The notes beneath the pieces were generated by a model. The model searched no databases, was not told the origin of the DNA, and worked only from the letters and a program-made list of their open reading frames with translations. A program made the translations under genes and the position numbers. Below, in pieces: positions 28,988-37,799 of a stretch of 64,000 nt of DNA. The stretch is from Pseudomonas cavernicola (lineage in GTDB: Bacteria > Pseudomonadota > Gammaproteobacteria > Pseudomonadales > Pseudomonadaceae). The DNA lies in the NCBI RefSeq assembly GCF_003596405.1, contig NZ_QYUR01000002.1, positions 124,001 through 188,000 on the forward strand, in the 5' to 3' direction. The first letter of the stretch is position 1, and each line of letters opens with the position of its first letter.

Positions 28988-29077
28988 GTGGAAGCCCCTT
29001 CGGGGATTCCACCCTACGATCTTGCCAAGCCCCACGCACCCGTAGGGTGGATTAGCCGCGCAGCGGCGTAATCCACC
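28988..29077. repeat. Family H hairpin and family A REP
   Basis: GTGGAAGCCCCTTCGGGG with ATTCCACCCTAC (28988-29016) is followed by GTAGGGTGGATTAGCCGCGC and partner (29042-29077). The H plus A pairing recurs through the island and at 37461-37769. Confidence 0.8.
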
Positions 29078-29182
29078 GTAACCGCGCAATACGTCCATAG
29101 CTCAAGTATCAAGCAAGTCAGTTGCAAGGCGCTGACCCTGGGCGCAAATTGCATCGCAAATGCACTACAAAAGGCATGCCAC

Positions 29183-29461
29183 ATGAAAGCCTCAACGCTC
29201 CCCTCGATTCGCGTTCTACCGGAACTTCGCCAAGCTGCCGAAGCCGTGCTCAAGCCAGGCGAAACCTTGTCAGCACTGATAGAGGAAGCGCTCAAGCAAA
29301 GCATCGCATTGCGTCAAGCACAGCGAGAGTTCATCGCTCGCGGCTTGGCCTCCGCGACAACCGCCAGGCAAAGCGACAGTTACATCGCCAGCGATGCCGT
29401 GCTGGACAAGCTAGAACAGCGTCTGCAACACGCTAAAACCGCGCATAAGGGCGCCCGATGA
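29183..29461 (+). CDS. Antitoxin of a ParD/RelB-type module
   Basis: Protein of 92 residues. The N terminus (STLPSIRVLPELRQAAEAVL) looks like a ribbon-helix-helix DNA-binding segment, followed by SALIEEALKQSIALRQAQ and a charged tail. Its last codon overlaps the start of a ParE-like gene (ATGA), the usual order antitoxin then toxin. It would bind the toxin and repress the operon. AAGG lies 8 bp before the ATG. Confidence 0.78.
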   Translation: MKASTLPSIRVLPELRQAAEAVLKPGETLSALIEEALKQSIALRQAQREFIARGLASATTARQSDSYIASDAVLDKLEQRLQHAKTAHKGAR

Positions 29462-29753
29462 CCTATCAGATACGCTTCACGGAAGAAGCGCAGGCCGATC
29501 TGCTTAGGCTTTACGATTTTCTCCTGCAACGTGACATCGGCCTTGCCGAAGAGGCCCTAAGCGCTATCCGCCAAGCCCTTGCCCTACTGGAAACCTTCCC
29601 CTTCGCCTGCCGGCCCAACCCGACACCCCACTCCTGCGCGAGCTGCTGATCCCTTTTGGCCGGGAAGGCTATGTGGCGCTCTTCGAGATAGACAATGCCA
29701 CAACAGTCACCCTGCTCGCCTTCAGGCACCAGCGCGAAGATGACTACCACTGA
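29458..29753 (+). pseudogene. ParE/RelE-type toxin gene broken by a frameshift
   Basis: The frame from ATG 29458 reads YQIRFTEEAQADLLRLYDFL and EEALSAIRQALALLETFPF, then ends early at 29649 after 63 residues. The neighbouring frame continues exactly like the family's C terminus: LLRELLIPFGREGYVALFE and LLAFRHQREDDYH, ending at 29753. One missing base (or two extra) near 29605-29625 explains this. No slippery heptamer is seen at the junction. The toxin is probably dead, unless this is a sequencing error. Confidence 0.85.
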
Positions 29754-29772
29754 GCATGGCGATGAAAGCCAC

Positions 29773-29807
29773 GTAGGAGGATTAGCTGCGCAGCGGCGTA
29801 ATCCGTC
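29773..29807. repeat. REP, family A
   Basis: GTAGGAGGATTAGCTGCGC with CGGCGTAATCC, just after the broken toxin gene. Confidence 0.8.
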
Positions 29808-29870
29808 ATCGCCCCAGCCCACAAAAGCAAACGCGCACACCCTCTTCGGTCAGCGGCGTTTTGCTGTGCG

Positions 29871-29940
29871 GTAGGAGCGAATTTATTCGCGAACCTGGGC
29901 AGCTCCGCGCGGCCTTCATTGCGCATGAATCCGCTCCTAG
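29871..29940. repeat. Diverged family D element
   Basis: GTAGGAGCGAATTTATTCGC at the left and GAATCCGCTCCTAG at the right; it ends 9 bp before the yoeB stop. Confidence 0.65.
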
Positions 29941-29949
29941 CCGCCAGCA

Positions 29950-30213
29950 CTACTCGTAATGTGTCCATAGGCGAAGCACCTTCACCAGATGCTCTTCCTC
30001 AAGCACTTGATACACGAGGCGGTGCTGGATATTGATTCGGCGCGAATATGCGCCGGCTAGATCCCCTACCAATTTTTCGTAAGGGGGCGGGTTCTGGAAT
30101 GGGTTGTTCGCAATAATTCGGAGCAGGTCCTTTGCCTTTTCCTTGAGTCCAGACGATGCGAGCTTCTGTGCATCTTTTTGGGCTTGCTTGGTGTAAACGA
30201 GTTGCCAACTCAC
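29950..30213 (-). CDS. yoeB: YoeB-type mRNA interferase toxin
   Basis: Txe/YoeB family toxin, 87 residues, which cuts mRNA at the ribosome. It starts SWQLVYTKQAQKDAQKLA, has NPPPYEKLVGDLAGAYSRRI and ends VLRLWTHYE, where the histidine and terminal tyrosine are typical catalytic-region residues. The start is GTG at 30213, overlapping the antitoxin stop (GTGA), with GGAG upstream. The gene looks intact, paired with the YefM-like antitoxin gene. Confidence 0.92.
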   Translation of the reverse strand: MSWQLVYTKQAQKDAQKLASSGLKEKAKDLLRIIANNPFQNPPPYEKLVGDLAGAYSRRINIQHRLVYQVLEEEHLVKVLRLWTHYE

Positions 30214-30452
30214 CAATCAAGCTCCTTGGCGCAAGCATCAGCCGGCTCAGTCATGCCTTCCTTGATGGACTCGCGCATACCGGGAATGGACAGCAGGAAG
30301 AGGGTTTCCTGGATTGCCTCCCAATCTTCGGCGGCAATCAAAACCGCGTTATTCCTTTTCCCTGCGATAACAATGGGCTGATGGGATTCTGCAGCCTGAT
30401 CCAGAAGTCGATACAGATTGGCTCGGGCCTCACTGGCGGTAAGGGTCTGCAT
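30210..30452 (-). CDS. yefM: YefM/Phd-type antitoxin
   Basis: Antitoxin of 80 residues. It begins MQTLTASEARANLYRLLDQA, followed by HQPIVIAGKRNNAVLIAAED, the DNA-binding Phd/YefM fold; the C-terminal part binds YoeB. ATG 30452 has GGAG upstream. Forms one operon with yoeB and is probably self-repressed. Confidence 0.92.
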   Translation of the reverse strand: MQTLTASEARANLYRLLDQAAESHQPIVIAGKRNNAVLIAAEDWEAIQETLFLLSIPGMRESIKEGMTEPADACAKELDW

Positions 30453-30625
30453 AGGAGAGGCTCCTTCGATTGCATGGAGAGAAATCGTACGTCTTAACGT
30501 ACCACTATGCAAGACCGCTTTGACAGCCAACCCACCTTGCCCACCCGGCACGTCGAAAACCCGTTGGTTGAACCGCTCCGGGGATTCCACCCTACGCTCT
30601 ACGAGCCATCATACCGCGGAGCCAT

Positions 30626-30661
30626 GTAGGATGGATTAGCCACGCAGCGGCGTAATCCGTC
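30626..30661. repeat. REP, family A
   Basis: GTAGGATGGATTAGCCACGC with its CGGCGTAATCC partner, between the TA locus and the RAYT gene. A fragment of the H hairpin lies just before it (about 30565-30597). Confidence 0.8.
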
Positions 30662-30747
30662 ACCCAACCGTCCCACAAAAGCAAACGCCCCGCACAAGGT
30701 GGGGTGCTTGCTTATCGGAGTGCAATGGTCGAACGATTCGGGATAAA

Positions 30748-30859
30748 CGGTGGAAGCGCCTTCAGCGATTCCACCCTACGAATCAATCCGCCATACCGCG
30801 ATGCTCGCTCAGGCACCAGGCACGTAGGATGGATTAGCCGCGCAGTGGCGTAATCCGTC
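30748..30859. repeat. Family H hairpin and family A REP
   Basis: GTGGAAGCGCCTTCAGCG with ATTCCACCCTAC (30748-30780), then GTAGGATGGATTAGCCGCGC (30824-30859). The pair ends 31 bp before the RAYT stop codon. Confidence 0.8.
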
Positions 30860-30890
30860 ACCTCTCCGGTCCCACCACCCTGGGATGCGT

Positions 30891-31421
30891 TCAGGCATCG
30901 CCGGCAACGGCAAGCTCGATGCAGCCGGCCCAATCGGCTGGGTACAGCCCGCGACGCACATCGCGGTGAAAACTCGAATAAGGCCAATCCCTCACCCGCC
31001 CGACCAGCCCATGTTTGAGCGGGTTGATATGCACATAATCCACGTGCCGGCGAAAATCTTCGTCGTCGCGAATCAAATGCTCCCAGTAGCGCCGCTGCCA
31101 GACGCCCCGTTCGCCCCTCAGCAACCGCAGCGGCGAGCGATGCTCGGCGGGCGGCAGGGCGCGGCAGAAGAACGTCTTGATCAAGCGCCAGCGCAGTGGA
31201 TAGGCCATATCGCCCGGCGGCAGCGTCCACACGCAATGCATGTGTTCCGGCAGCACCACCCAGGCATCGATGGCGAACGGATGCAGGCGATGCACCCGGC
31301 GCACCGCGTCACGCAGGATATCCACATGACGAACCAGCAGGTCATTGTTGCGGCGTTGCAGCAGATTGACCGTAAAGAACCAGGTCGCCCCCGGCACATA
31401 AGCCCGACGATAATTCGGCAT
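30891..31421 (-). CDS. REP-associated tyrosine transposase (RAYT)
   Basis: Y1-transposase-fold protein of 176 residues. It begins MPNYRRAYVPGATWFFTVNL, carries the HMH metal motif in LPEHMHCVWTLPP (about residue 63-75) and a likely catalytic tyrosine in VDYVHINPLKHGLV (about 130-143); WPYSSFHRDV near the end is also typical. RAYTs are single-copy, domesticated relatives of IS200/IS605 transposases thought to move REP hairpins headed by GTAG. ATG 31421 is preceded by GGAGGCAAGG. REPs flank it closely on both sides: 30824-30859 and 31468-31498. Confidence 0.92.
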   Translation of the reverse strand: MPNYRRAYVPGATWFFTVNLLQRRNNDLLVRHVDILRDAVRRVHRLHPFAIDAWVVLPEHMHCVWTLPPGDMAYPLRWRLIKTFFCRALPPAEHRSPLRLLRGERGVWQRRYWEHLIRDDEDFRRHVDYVHINPLKHGLVGRVRDWPYSSFHRDVRRGLYPADWAGCIELAVAGDA

Positions 31422-31467
31422 TCCTTGCCTCCACATCCGATTGAATGAGCAAGCATAACCTTGTCCC

Positions 31468-31498
31468 GTAGGGGGATTAACCGAAGGCGTAATCCACC
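31468..31498. repeat. REP, family A (shortened)
   Basis: GTAGGGGGATTAACCGAAGG with CGTAATCCACC; the loop is shorter than in other copies. It lies 47 bp upstream of the RAYT start. Confidence 0.7.
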
Positions 31499-31598
31499 GC
31501 GCGCAAAAAACAAACGCCTGCACAGGACGGGGCGTTTATTCAACAGCGGAGCATGCCGGCCAACCGATTCACGATGGCGGTGGAAACCCCTTAGCCGC

Positions 31599-31633
31599 GT
31601 AGGAGGATTAGCCGCGCAGCGGCGTAATCCGTC
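31599..31633. repeat. REP, family A
   Basis: GTAGGAGGATTAGCCGCGC with CGGCGTAATCC. A broken H arm (GTGGAAACCCC) precedes it, and terminator-like AAACGCCCC..GGGGCGTTT hairpins lie near 31510-31540 and 31655-31680. Confidence 0.8.
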
Positions 31634-31721
31634 ATCAACCCACCCCACAAAAGCAAACGCCCCACACAGGGCGGGGCGTTTGTTGACAAGCCGACGTAGC
31701 GACCGAACGGTTCGCGGTTAA

Positions 31722-31754
31722 CGGCGGAAGCGCCTACGGCGATTCCACCCTACG
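31722..31754. repeat. Family H hairpin
   Basis: GCGGAAGCGCCTACGGCG with ATTCCACCCTAC, next to the 9-bp tandem repeat. Confidence 0.7.
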
Positions 31755-31768
31755 AGTTAATCCGCCAT

Positions 31769-31822
31769 ACCGCGATTACCGCAATTACCGCGATTACCGC
31801 GATTACCGCGATTACCGCGATT
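31769..31822. repeat. Six tandem copies of ACCGCGATT
   Basis: Six head-to-tail 9-bp units, one with a single change (ACCGCAATT), end exactly where the next GTAGGG REP begins. The same word recurs singly at about 32045. Confidence 0.95.
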
Positions 31823-31858
31823 GTAGGGTGGATTAGCCGCGCAGCGGCGTAATCCACC
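31823..31858. repeat. REP, family A
   Basis: GTAGGGTGGATTAGCCGCGC with CGGCGTAATCCACC, directly joined to the 9-bp array. Confidence 0.85.
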
Positions 31859-32051
31859 GAACCGCGCAAAAACAAACGCCCCGCACAAGGCGAGGCGTTT
31901 ATTCAAAACCGGATCACGTCGGTCAAGCGGTTCGCGGTGAACGGTGGAAGCCCCTTCGGGGATTCCACCCTACGATCCGTCATACCGAGATGTCATATGG
32001 CCATACGATCCGTCATACCGCGATACGATCCGTCATACGGTCATACCGCGA
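31859..32051. repeat. Composite repeats downstream of pilA
   Basis: Holds an AAACGCCCCGC..GCGAGGCGTTT hairpin (about 31867-31903), an H hairpin at 31942-31973, and three degenerate copies of TACGATCCGTCATACCG up to the pilA stop. No gene is visible in 31422-32051. Confidence 0.7.
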
Positions 32052-32477
32052 TTATTGCTTACAAACCTTAGCGGCCAAACAGTCGCCGGACTGAGTCCAC
32101 ACAACTTGTGTTGCACCGGCCGCCAATGTCGGGGTATTGACGTAAGTGTAGCCGCCTGCAGCAGCACTCGCGGTGGCAGTCACAGCTGCAGTGGTCCCCG
32201 TAATAGCTAGAGCGGTAGCCGCTTCTTTGGAGTTTACCAGTGTAGTAATGCCGACTTCTGCAATCGTGTCACAGGAAGTTACAACACCTGCGTTTTCAGT
32301 CAAACACACAGAAATAGCGGTTTCAGCAGAGGCGGCAGCCGACACGATGTCTTGAAACTTGGCCTTAGTCACATAGTCCTGATAGGCCGGAATCGCGATA
32401 GCCGCCAAGATACCGATGATTGCAACCACGATCATCAATTCAATAAGGGTAAAACCCTTTTGCATTTGAGCTTTCAT
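32052..32477 (-). CDS. pilA: Type IV major pilin PilA
   Basis: Prepilin of 141 residues. The leader MKAQMQKG is cut before [20 protein letters not shown], with Glu5 of the mature form present. Cysteines in [10 protein letters not shown] form the C-terminal disulfide loop; two more ([14 protein letters not shown]) could pair as well. It is polymerised into the pilus by PilB/PilC after PilD processing. GGAGAC precedes the ATG, and a sigma-54 promoter lies upstream. The gene is divergent from pilB. Confidence 0.96.
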   Translation of the reverse strand: MKAQMQKGFTLIELMIVVAIIGILAAIAIPAYQDYVTKAKFQDIVSAAASAETAISVCLTENAGVVTSCDTIAEVGITTLVNSKEAATALAITGTTAAVTATASAAAGGYTYVNTPTLAAGATQVVWTQSGDCLAAKVCKQ

Positions 32478-32521
32478 TTGAGTCTCCTTGAGTTGTTAGG
32501 CCATCAGCCTGCCAGAGACAA

Positions 32522-32537
32522 AGCAGATAGCGTGCCA
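32522..32537 (-). promoter_or_regulatory. Sigma-54 promoter of pilA
   Basis: Read on the minus strand, TGGCACGCTATCTGCT fits the -24/-12 form TGGCAC-N5-TTGCT with one change and lies about 45 bp before the pilA start. PilR, encoded at 57390, is the expected activator. Confidence 0.85.
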
Positions 32538-32701
32538 ACTCAACTATCCCCACCATGCCGCTTGAATCGCAACACTTGCCCATACCGAGACAGCCATTAA
32601 CGCGCAGCTTGTGACATTTTTTGCCACCCGCTTGCTCGCCGTTTGGCAGCCCCGCGCAACTGCGCTATAAGGCAGGGCATTGTGTCTATGAGTCCCTTGT
32701 C

Positions 32702-34405
32702 ATGAATGACGCCGTTTCCCTCTCCGGTCTGGCCAGGCAAATGGTGCTGGCCGAGCTGCTGGACGAAAAAGCCGCGCAGCAAGCGCAGCAGCAAGCGCAG
32801 CGCAATAAGTTGTCGCTGGTCACCTATCTGGTTCAGAACAAGCTGGTCAAGAGCCGCGCCCTAGCGGAACTCGCAGCCGAGCAGTTCGGCGTGGCCTTTC
32901 TCGACCTGGGCAGCATCGACAAGGAAGGCCAGCCCAAGGATCTGGTCAGCGAAAAATTGATTCGCCAGCACCGCACCCTCCCCTTATGGCGCCGTGGCAA
33001 CAAACTCTTCGTTGCCGTATCGGACCCGACCAATCACCAAGCGGTTACCGATATCCAGTTTTCTACCGGGCTCAACACCGAGTCCATCCTGGTCGAGGAC
33101 GATAAACTCGGCGATGCCATCGAAAAATTTTTCGATAACGCCACTAACGGCATGGAAGATCTGGGTGATGTCGATCTGGACGGTGTGGACATTCAAGCCG
33201 TCGATGATGACAAACAAGACACTGCCGAGGGCAATTCGGCGGACGACGCGCCAGTCGTGCGTTTCGTTAACAAAATGCTGCTGGACGCGATAAAAGCCGG
33301 CTCTTCCGACCTGCACTTCGAGCCCTACGAAAAAACCTATCGGGTACGCTTTCGTACCGACGGCATCTTGCATGAGATTGCCAGACCACCGATCCAACTC
33401 GCGCCACGCATTTCCGCGCGACTCAAAGTAATGGCCAGCCTGGATATCTCTGAGCGTCGTAAACCTCAGGATGGGCGCATCAAGATGCGCATCTCGAAAA
33501 ACAAATCTATCGATTTCCGTGTCAGCAGTTGTCCGACTCTATGGGGCGAGAAGATCGTGATGCGGATTCTCGACCCCTCTAGCGCACAAATGGGTATCGA
33601 TGCCCTCGGCTATGAAGAGTCGCAAAAAGATTTGTACATGGCCGCACTGAAGCAGCCACAAGGCATGATCCTGGTTACCGGCCCTACCGGCTCCGGCAAG
33701 ACCGTTTCGCTGTATACCGGCCTGAATATCCTGAACACCGTTGACGTCAACATCTCTACCGCCGAAGACCCGGTGGAGATCAACCTGGAGGGCATCAACC
33801 AGGTCAACGTCAACCCCAAGCAAGGCATGGACTTCACTGCGGCACTGAAATCATTTTTGCGCCAGGACCCTGACATCATCATGGTCGGCGAGATTCGCGA
33901 CCTGGACACCGCCTCCATCGCAATCAAGGCCGCTCAAACCGGACACATGGTGATGTCCACCCTGCACACCAACAGCGCCGCCGAGACTCTGACGCGGCTA
34001 CGCAATATGGGCGTCCCCTCGTTCAACATTGCCACCTCGGTCAACCTGATCATCGCTCAGCGGTTAGCCCGCAAGCTCTGCACTAGCTGCAAGAAAGAGG
34101 TACAGATTCCGCGTGAGGCTCTGTTAGAAGAAGGCTTCCCGGAAGACAAGATCGGCTCCTTCAAGATTTATGGCCCGGTTGGCTGCGAAAATTGCAACGG
34201 CGGCTACAAGGGCAGACTCGGTATTTATGAAGTAGTTAAAAACACGCCGGCCTTGCAGCGGATTATCATGGAGGAAGGCAACTCCATTGATATTTCAATA
34301 CAAATGCGCAAAGACGGCTTCAATGACCTGCGCACATCGGCTCTGCTGAAGGCCATGCAGGGTATTACCAGCCTCGAAGAAGTAAACCGCGTGACTAAGG
34401 ACTAA
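32702..34405 (+). CDS. pilB: Type IV pilus assembly ATPase PilB
   Basis: Extension motor, 567 residues. An N-terminal MshEN-type domain precedes the ATPase domain with Walker A GPTGSGKTVSLYT, the Asp box ISTAEDPVEI, Walker B DPDIIMVGEIRDLDT and the His box GHMVMSTLHTNSA. The tetracysteine zinc site is in LCTSCKK and GCENCNGGYKG. ATG 32702 matches the known N terminus (MNDAVSLSGLARQ) but has no clear ribosome site. Divergent from pilA, followed by pilC after 3 bp. Confidence 0.97.
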   Translation: MNDAVSLSGLARQMVLAELLDEKAAQQAQQQAQRNKLSLVTYLVQNKLVKSRALAELAAEQFGVAFLDLGSIDKEGQPKDLVSEKLIRQHRTLPLWRRGNKLFVAVSDPTNHQAVTDIQFSTGLNTESILVEDDKLGDAIEKFFDNATNGMEDLGDVDLDGVDIQAVDDDKQDTAEGNSADDAPVVRFVNKMLLDAIKAGSSDLHFEPYEKTYRVRFRTDGILHEIARPPIQLAPRISARLKVMASLDISERRKPQDGRIKMRISKNKSIDFRVSSCPTLWGEKIVMRILDPSSAQMGIDALGYEESQKDLYMAALKQPQGMILVTGPTGSGKTVSLYTGLNILNTVDVNISTAEDPVEINLEGINQVNVNPKQGMDFTAALKSFLRQDPDIIMVGEIRDLDTASIAIKAAQTGHMVMSTLHTNSAAETLTRLRNMGVPSFNIATSVNLIIAQRLARKLCTSCKKEVQIPREALLEEGFPEDKIGSFKIYGPVGCENCNGGYKGRLGIYEVVKNTPALQRIIMEEGNSIDISIQMRKDGFNDLRTSALLKAMQGITSLEEVNRVTKD

Positions 34406-34408
34406 TCC

Positions 34409-35626
34409 ATGGCCGTGAAAGCGATAAAAACCAGCACCTTCAGCTGGGAAGGGACTGATAAAAAAGGCTCCAAGATCAAGGGCGAAACAAGCGGCCAAAA
34501 CCCAGCCCTGGTCAAAGCGCAATTGCGCAAGCAAGGCATTAACCCGACCAAGGTGCGCAAAAAGTCAGTTTCGCTGTTCAGTGCTGGCAAAAAAATCAAA
34601 CCGATGGACATCGCCCTGTTTGCGCGGCAGATGGCGACCATGATGAAAGCCGGGGTGCCCCTGCTGCAGTCCTTCGACATCATCGGCGAAGGCTTCGACA
34701 ACCCCAACATGCGCAAACTGGTGGATGAGATCAAGCAACAGGTCGCGGCAGGCAACAGCTTTGCCACCGCCTTGCGCACCAAGCCCGAATACTTCGACAG
34801 CCTCTTCTGTAACTTGGTGGATGCGGGCGAACAAGCCGGCGCTCTGGAAAGCCTGCTCGATCGTATTGCTACCTATAAGGAAAAGACCGAGGCACTGAAA
34901 GCCAAGATCAAAAAGGCGATGAACTACCCGATTGCCGTAGTAGTAGTGGCCATTATCGTTTCGGCAATCTTGTTGATAAAGGTGGTGCCGCAGTTTAAAC
35001 AGGTTTTTTCCAGTTTCGGTGCCGAACTACCCGCTTTTACGGTGATGGTGATCGGATTATCTGAAGCCCTGCAAGAATGGTGGTACGCAGTTCTAGCGAG
35101 TATATTTGCTGCAGGTTTTGCTTTTCAGGAGGCCAAGAAACGCTCACAGGGTTTTCGCAACTGGCTTGACCGCACCGCTCTTAAGTTACCTATCGTCGGC
35201 GATATTCTGTACAAGTCCGCAGTCGCGCGTTTTGCCCGTACCTTGTCCACCACCTTTGCCGCCGGGGTGCCGTTAGTCGAGGCACTCGACTCGGTTGCTG
35301 GCGCAACCGGCAATATCGTATTCGTCAATGCCGTCAATAAAGTCAAACAAGACGTTACCACCGGCATGCAGTTGAACTTCTCCATGCGTACTACCGGCAC
35401 CTTCCCCTCTATGGCAATTCAGATGACTGCCATCGGCGAGGAGTCCGGGGCGCTGGACGAGATGCTCGATAAAGTCGCCAGTTACTACGAAGCAGAAGTG
35501 GACAATATGGTCGATGGCCTTACGGCGCTGATGGAGCCATTGATCATGTCGGTGCTGGGCGTTCTGGTCGGTGGTTTGGTCGTGGCCATGTACCTGCCCA
35601 TCTTCCAACTGGGTGCCGTGGTTTAA
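34409..35626 (+). CDS. pilC: Type IV pilus inner-membrane platform protein PilC
   Basis: Platform protein of 405 residues with two T2SSF domains. Seen are FARQMATMMKAGVPLLQSFD and its second-domain counterpart FARTLSTTFAAGVPLVEALD, and membrane helices near residues 175-195, 220-240 and 380-400. It couples PilB to pilin insertion. Three bases separate it from pilB and three from pilD, so the three genes form an operon. Confidence 0.97.
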   Translation: MAVKAIKTSTFSWEGTDKKGSKIKGETSGQNPALVKAQLRKQGINPTKVRKKSVSLFSAGKKIKPMDIALFARQMATMMKAGVPLLQSFDIIGEGFDNPNMRKLVDEIKQQVAAGNSFATALRTKPEYFDSLFCNLVDAGEQAGALESLLDRIATYKEKTEALKAKIKKAMNYPIAVVVVAIIVSAILLIKVVPQFKQVFSSFGAELPAFTVMVIGLSEALQEWWYAVLASIFAAGFAFQEAKKRSQGFRNWLDRTALKLPIVGDILYKSAVARFARTLSTTFAAGVPLVEALDSVAGATGNIVFVNAVNKVKQDVTTGMQLNFSMRTTGTFPSMAIQMTAIGEESGALDEMLDKVASYYEAEVDNMVDGLTALMEPLIMSVLGVLVGGLVVAMYLPIFQLGAVV

Positions 35627-35629
35627 CTT

Positions 35630-36502
35630 ATGTCCTTGCTCGATTTTCTGGCCAGCCATGTGCTGGCCTTTGTTTTGTGCGCGCTATTACTGGGCCTTCT
35701 GATAGGCAGCTTCCTTAATGTAGTCATACACCGCCTACCGAAAATGATGCAGCGCGACTGGCAAACCCAGGCCCGGGAGATTCTGGAATTACCGGCCGAG
35801 CCGGCCGGGCAGACATTCAACCTGATTCTGCCCAACTCCCAATGCCCCCACTGTGGCCACGAGATCAAGCCCTGGGAAAACATCCCCGTGGTTAGCTATC
35901 TGGCCTTACGCGGTAAATGCTCGAACTGCAAAGCACCAATCAGCAAACGCTACCCGATGGTGGAGCTGGCCTGTGGACTGCTGTCAGCCTATATAGCCTG
36001 GCACTTCGGTTTTAACTGGCAGGCCGGCACCATGCTGTTGCTGACCTGGGGCCTGCTGGCGATGAGCTTGATCGATGCCGACCATCAGCTGTTGCCGGAT
36101 GTACTGGTGCTGCCGCTGCTTTGGCTGGGCCTGATCCTCAGCTACTTCGGTCTCTTCACTAGCCTGGAAAATGCGCTCTGGGGCGCTATTGCGGGCTACC
36201 TGAGCCTGTGGTCGGTGTATTGGCTGTTCAAGCTGGTGACCGGCAAAGAGGGCATGGGCTATGGCGACTTCAAGCTGCTGGCCATGCTTGGTGCGTGGGG
36301 GGGCTGGCAGATTTTGCCGCTGACCATTCTGCTCTCGTCGCTGGTAGGCGCGGTGTTCGGGGTGATTATGCTGCGCCTGCGCAATGCCGAAACCAGCACG
36401 CCTATCCCCTTTGGCCCTTATCTGGCGATTGCCGGCTGGATTGCGCTGCTCTGGGGTGATCAAATAACCGGGACTTATCTTCAATTCGCCGGTTTTAAAT
36501 GA
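35630..36502 (+). CDS. pilD: Prepilin peptidase / N-methyltransferase PilD
   Basis: Inner-membrane aspartyl protease, 290 residues, that removes pilin leaders and methylates the new N terminus. The zinc-type cysteines are in CPHCGHEI and [10 protein letters not shown]; the catalytic aspartates are in [11 protein letters not shown] and [11 protein letters not shown]. About eight membrane segments. It processes PilA, PilE and the minor pilins of this window. Confidence 0.97.
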   Translation: MSLLDFLASHVLAFVLCALLLGLLIGSFLNVVIHRLPKMMQRDWQTQAREILELPAEPAGQTFNLILPNSQCPHCGHEIKPWENIPVVSYLALRGKCSNCKAPISKRYPMVELACGLLSAYIAWHFGFNWQAGTMLLLTWGLLAMSLIDADHQLLPDVLVLPLLWLGLILSYFGLFTSLENALWGAIAGYLSLWSVYWLFKLVTGKEGMGYGDFKLLAMLGAWGGWQILPLTILLSSLVGAVFGVIMLRLRNAETSTPIPFGPYLAIAGWIALLWGDQITGTYLQFAGFK

Positions 36503-36647
36503 CGCTCATCTCCCTAAACCTACTGCGCCACTCGATAGCTGCGTCAGCTTCTCGCTCAAGCCTCGCCGTACCGGCTTGTACTGTCTCGGCTTTCGCCGCG
36601 AACCTTCCTTGCTCTCGAGCGGCTCGCCACGGTTTATGGAGGCGCCC

Positions 36648-37256
36648 GTGAAACCCTGGATTCTTGGCCTGACGGGTGGCATCGGCAGCGGTAAAAGCGC
36701 GGCTGCTCAGCACTTTATCGACCTGGGCGTGCATACCGTAGATGCCGACCACGCCGCGCGCTGGGTCGTGGAACCCGGTCGACCGGCCTTGGCACAGATC
36801 GTCGAGCACTTCGGTGACGGTGTGCTGCAAGCGGATGGCCAGTTGGATCGTGCGGCTTTGCGCGCACGCATTTTCCAGAGCCCGGAAGAACGGCGCTGGC
36901 TGGAAGCACTGCTGCATCCGCTGATCGGGCAGGAGATCATCAGCAATCTGGCCCGCGCCGAATCCCCCTACGCCATCCTGGTCTCGCCACTGCTGGTGGA
37001 ATCCGGCCAACATCAGTTGACCCAGCGGGTGCTGGTGGTGGATGCCCCGGAGCAGTTGCAACTGCAACGCACCATGCAGCGCGATCAAGCGCCCGAAGAA
37101 CAGGTGCAGGCCATTCTCAAGGCCCAGGCCAGCCGCGAAGAACGTCTACGCCATGCCGACGATGTACTGCTCAATGACCGCGATCTAAAATGGTTGCAGA
37201 CTGAAGTCGAACGCCTGCACCATTTTTACCTGACACTGCGCGGAGGCCAGTCATGA
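36648..37256 (+). CDS. coaE: Dephospho-CoA kinase
   Basis: Last enzyme of coenzyme A synthesis, 202 residues. The P-loop is [11 protein letters not shown], followed by [14 protein letters not shown] and [11 protein letters not shown] choose GTG 36648, with GGAGG 5 bp upstream, over ATG 36636, because it gives the family's short N terminus [10 protein letters not shown]. The 145 bp between pilD and coaE show no feature. The stop overlaps yacG. Confidence 0.95.
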   Translation: MKPWILGLTGGIGSGKSAAAQHFIDLGVHTVDADHAARWVVEPGRPALAQIVEHFGDGVLQADGQLDRAALRARIFQSPEERRWLEALLHPLIGQEIISNLARAESPYAILVSPLLVESGQHQLTQRVLVVDAPEQLQLQRTMQRDQAPEEQVQAILKAQASREERLRHADDVLLNDRDLKWLQTEVERLHHFYLTLRGGQS

Positions 37257-37453
37257 GCCAAGCCCCAACCGTTACTTGCCCCACCTGCGGCGCCCCGGTC
37301 GAATGGGGTCCGCAAAGCCCGAGCCGGCCGTTCTGCTCCGAGCGCTGCAAACTGATCGATCTGGGCGCCTGGGCGGCTGAAGAACACGCGATTCCCGGCG
37401 ACCCGCTGGAAGATGACATCTTCTCCGGCGATCTACCGCCACGACAGCATTGA
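37253..37453 (+). CDS. yacG: DNA gyrase inhibitor YacG
   Basis: Zinc protein of 66 residues. The four cysteines are in [10 protein letters not shown] and [14 protein letters not shown]; the last part [13 protein letters not shown] is typical. It binds GyrB in E. coli. The ATG overlaps the coaE stop (ATGA). Its last codons (LPPRQH) are part of a 169-bp tandem duplication that continues into the gap. Confidence 0.95.
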   Translation: MSQAPTVTCPTCGAPVEWGPQSPSRPFCSERCKLIDLGAWAAEEHAIPGDPLEDDIFSGDLPPRQH

Positions 37454-37774
37454 TCAGCCCGTAGGGTGGATTAGCCGCGCAGCGGCGTAATCCACCGCAG
37501 CGCAAAAACGAACACCCTACACAAGGCAAGGCGTGTGGGTAGGCCAGTCAATCAGTTCGCGGTAACGGTGGAAGCCCCTTTGGGGATTCCACCCTACGGT
37601 CCTACCGCCACGGCAGCATTGACCAGCCCGCAGGGTGGATTAGCCGCGCAGCGGCGTAATCCACCGCAGCGCAAAAACGAACGCCCTACACAAGGCAAGG
37701 CGTTTGGGTAGGCCAGCCAATCAGTTCGCGGTGAACGGTGGAAGCCCCTTTGGGGATTCCACCCTACGGTCTAC
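37433..37774. repeat. 169-bp tandem duplication of a REP composite
   Basis: Two direct copies, 37433-37601 and 37602-37774, each run from CTACCGCCACG, the last codons of yacG, through a family A REP (37461-37496; 37630-37665), an ACACAAGGCAAGGCGT segment and an H hairpin (37567-37599; 37737-37769). Few base differences and one 1-bp indel separate them. Confidence 0.93.
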
Positions 37775-37799
37775 TCTGCGGGCAAGAGACGGCCTCGGC

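Noticed and set aside
29600..29650. Programmed -1 frameshift in the ParE-type gene
   Set aside because: The frame change has the right direction, but no slippery heptamer is present, so a simple mutation is more likely.
31769..31822. Possible CRISPR-like array
   Set aside because: Units are 9 bp and directly joined, without spacers; no cas genes occur in the window.
28954..32051. tRNA-Thr gene between nadC and pilA, as remembered from P. aeruginosa
   Set aside because: No cloverleaf or T-loop pattern for it is visible in this interval.
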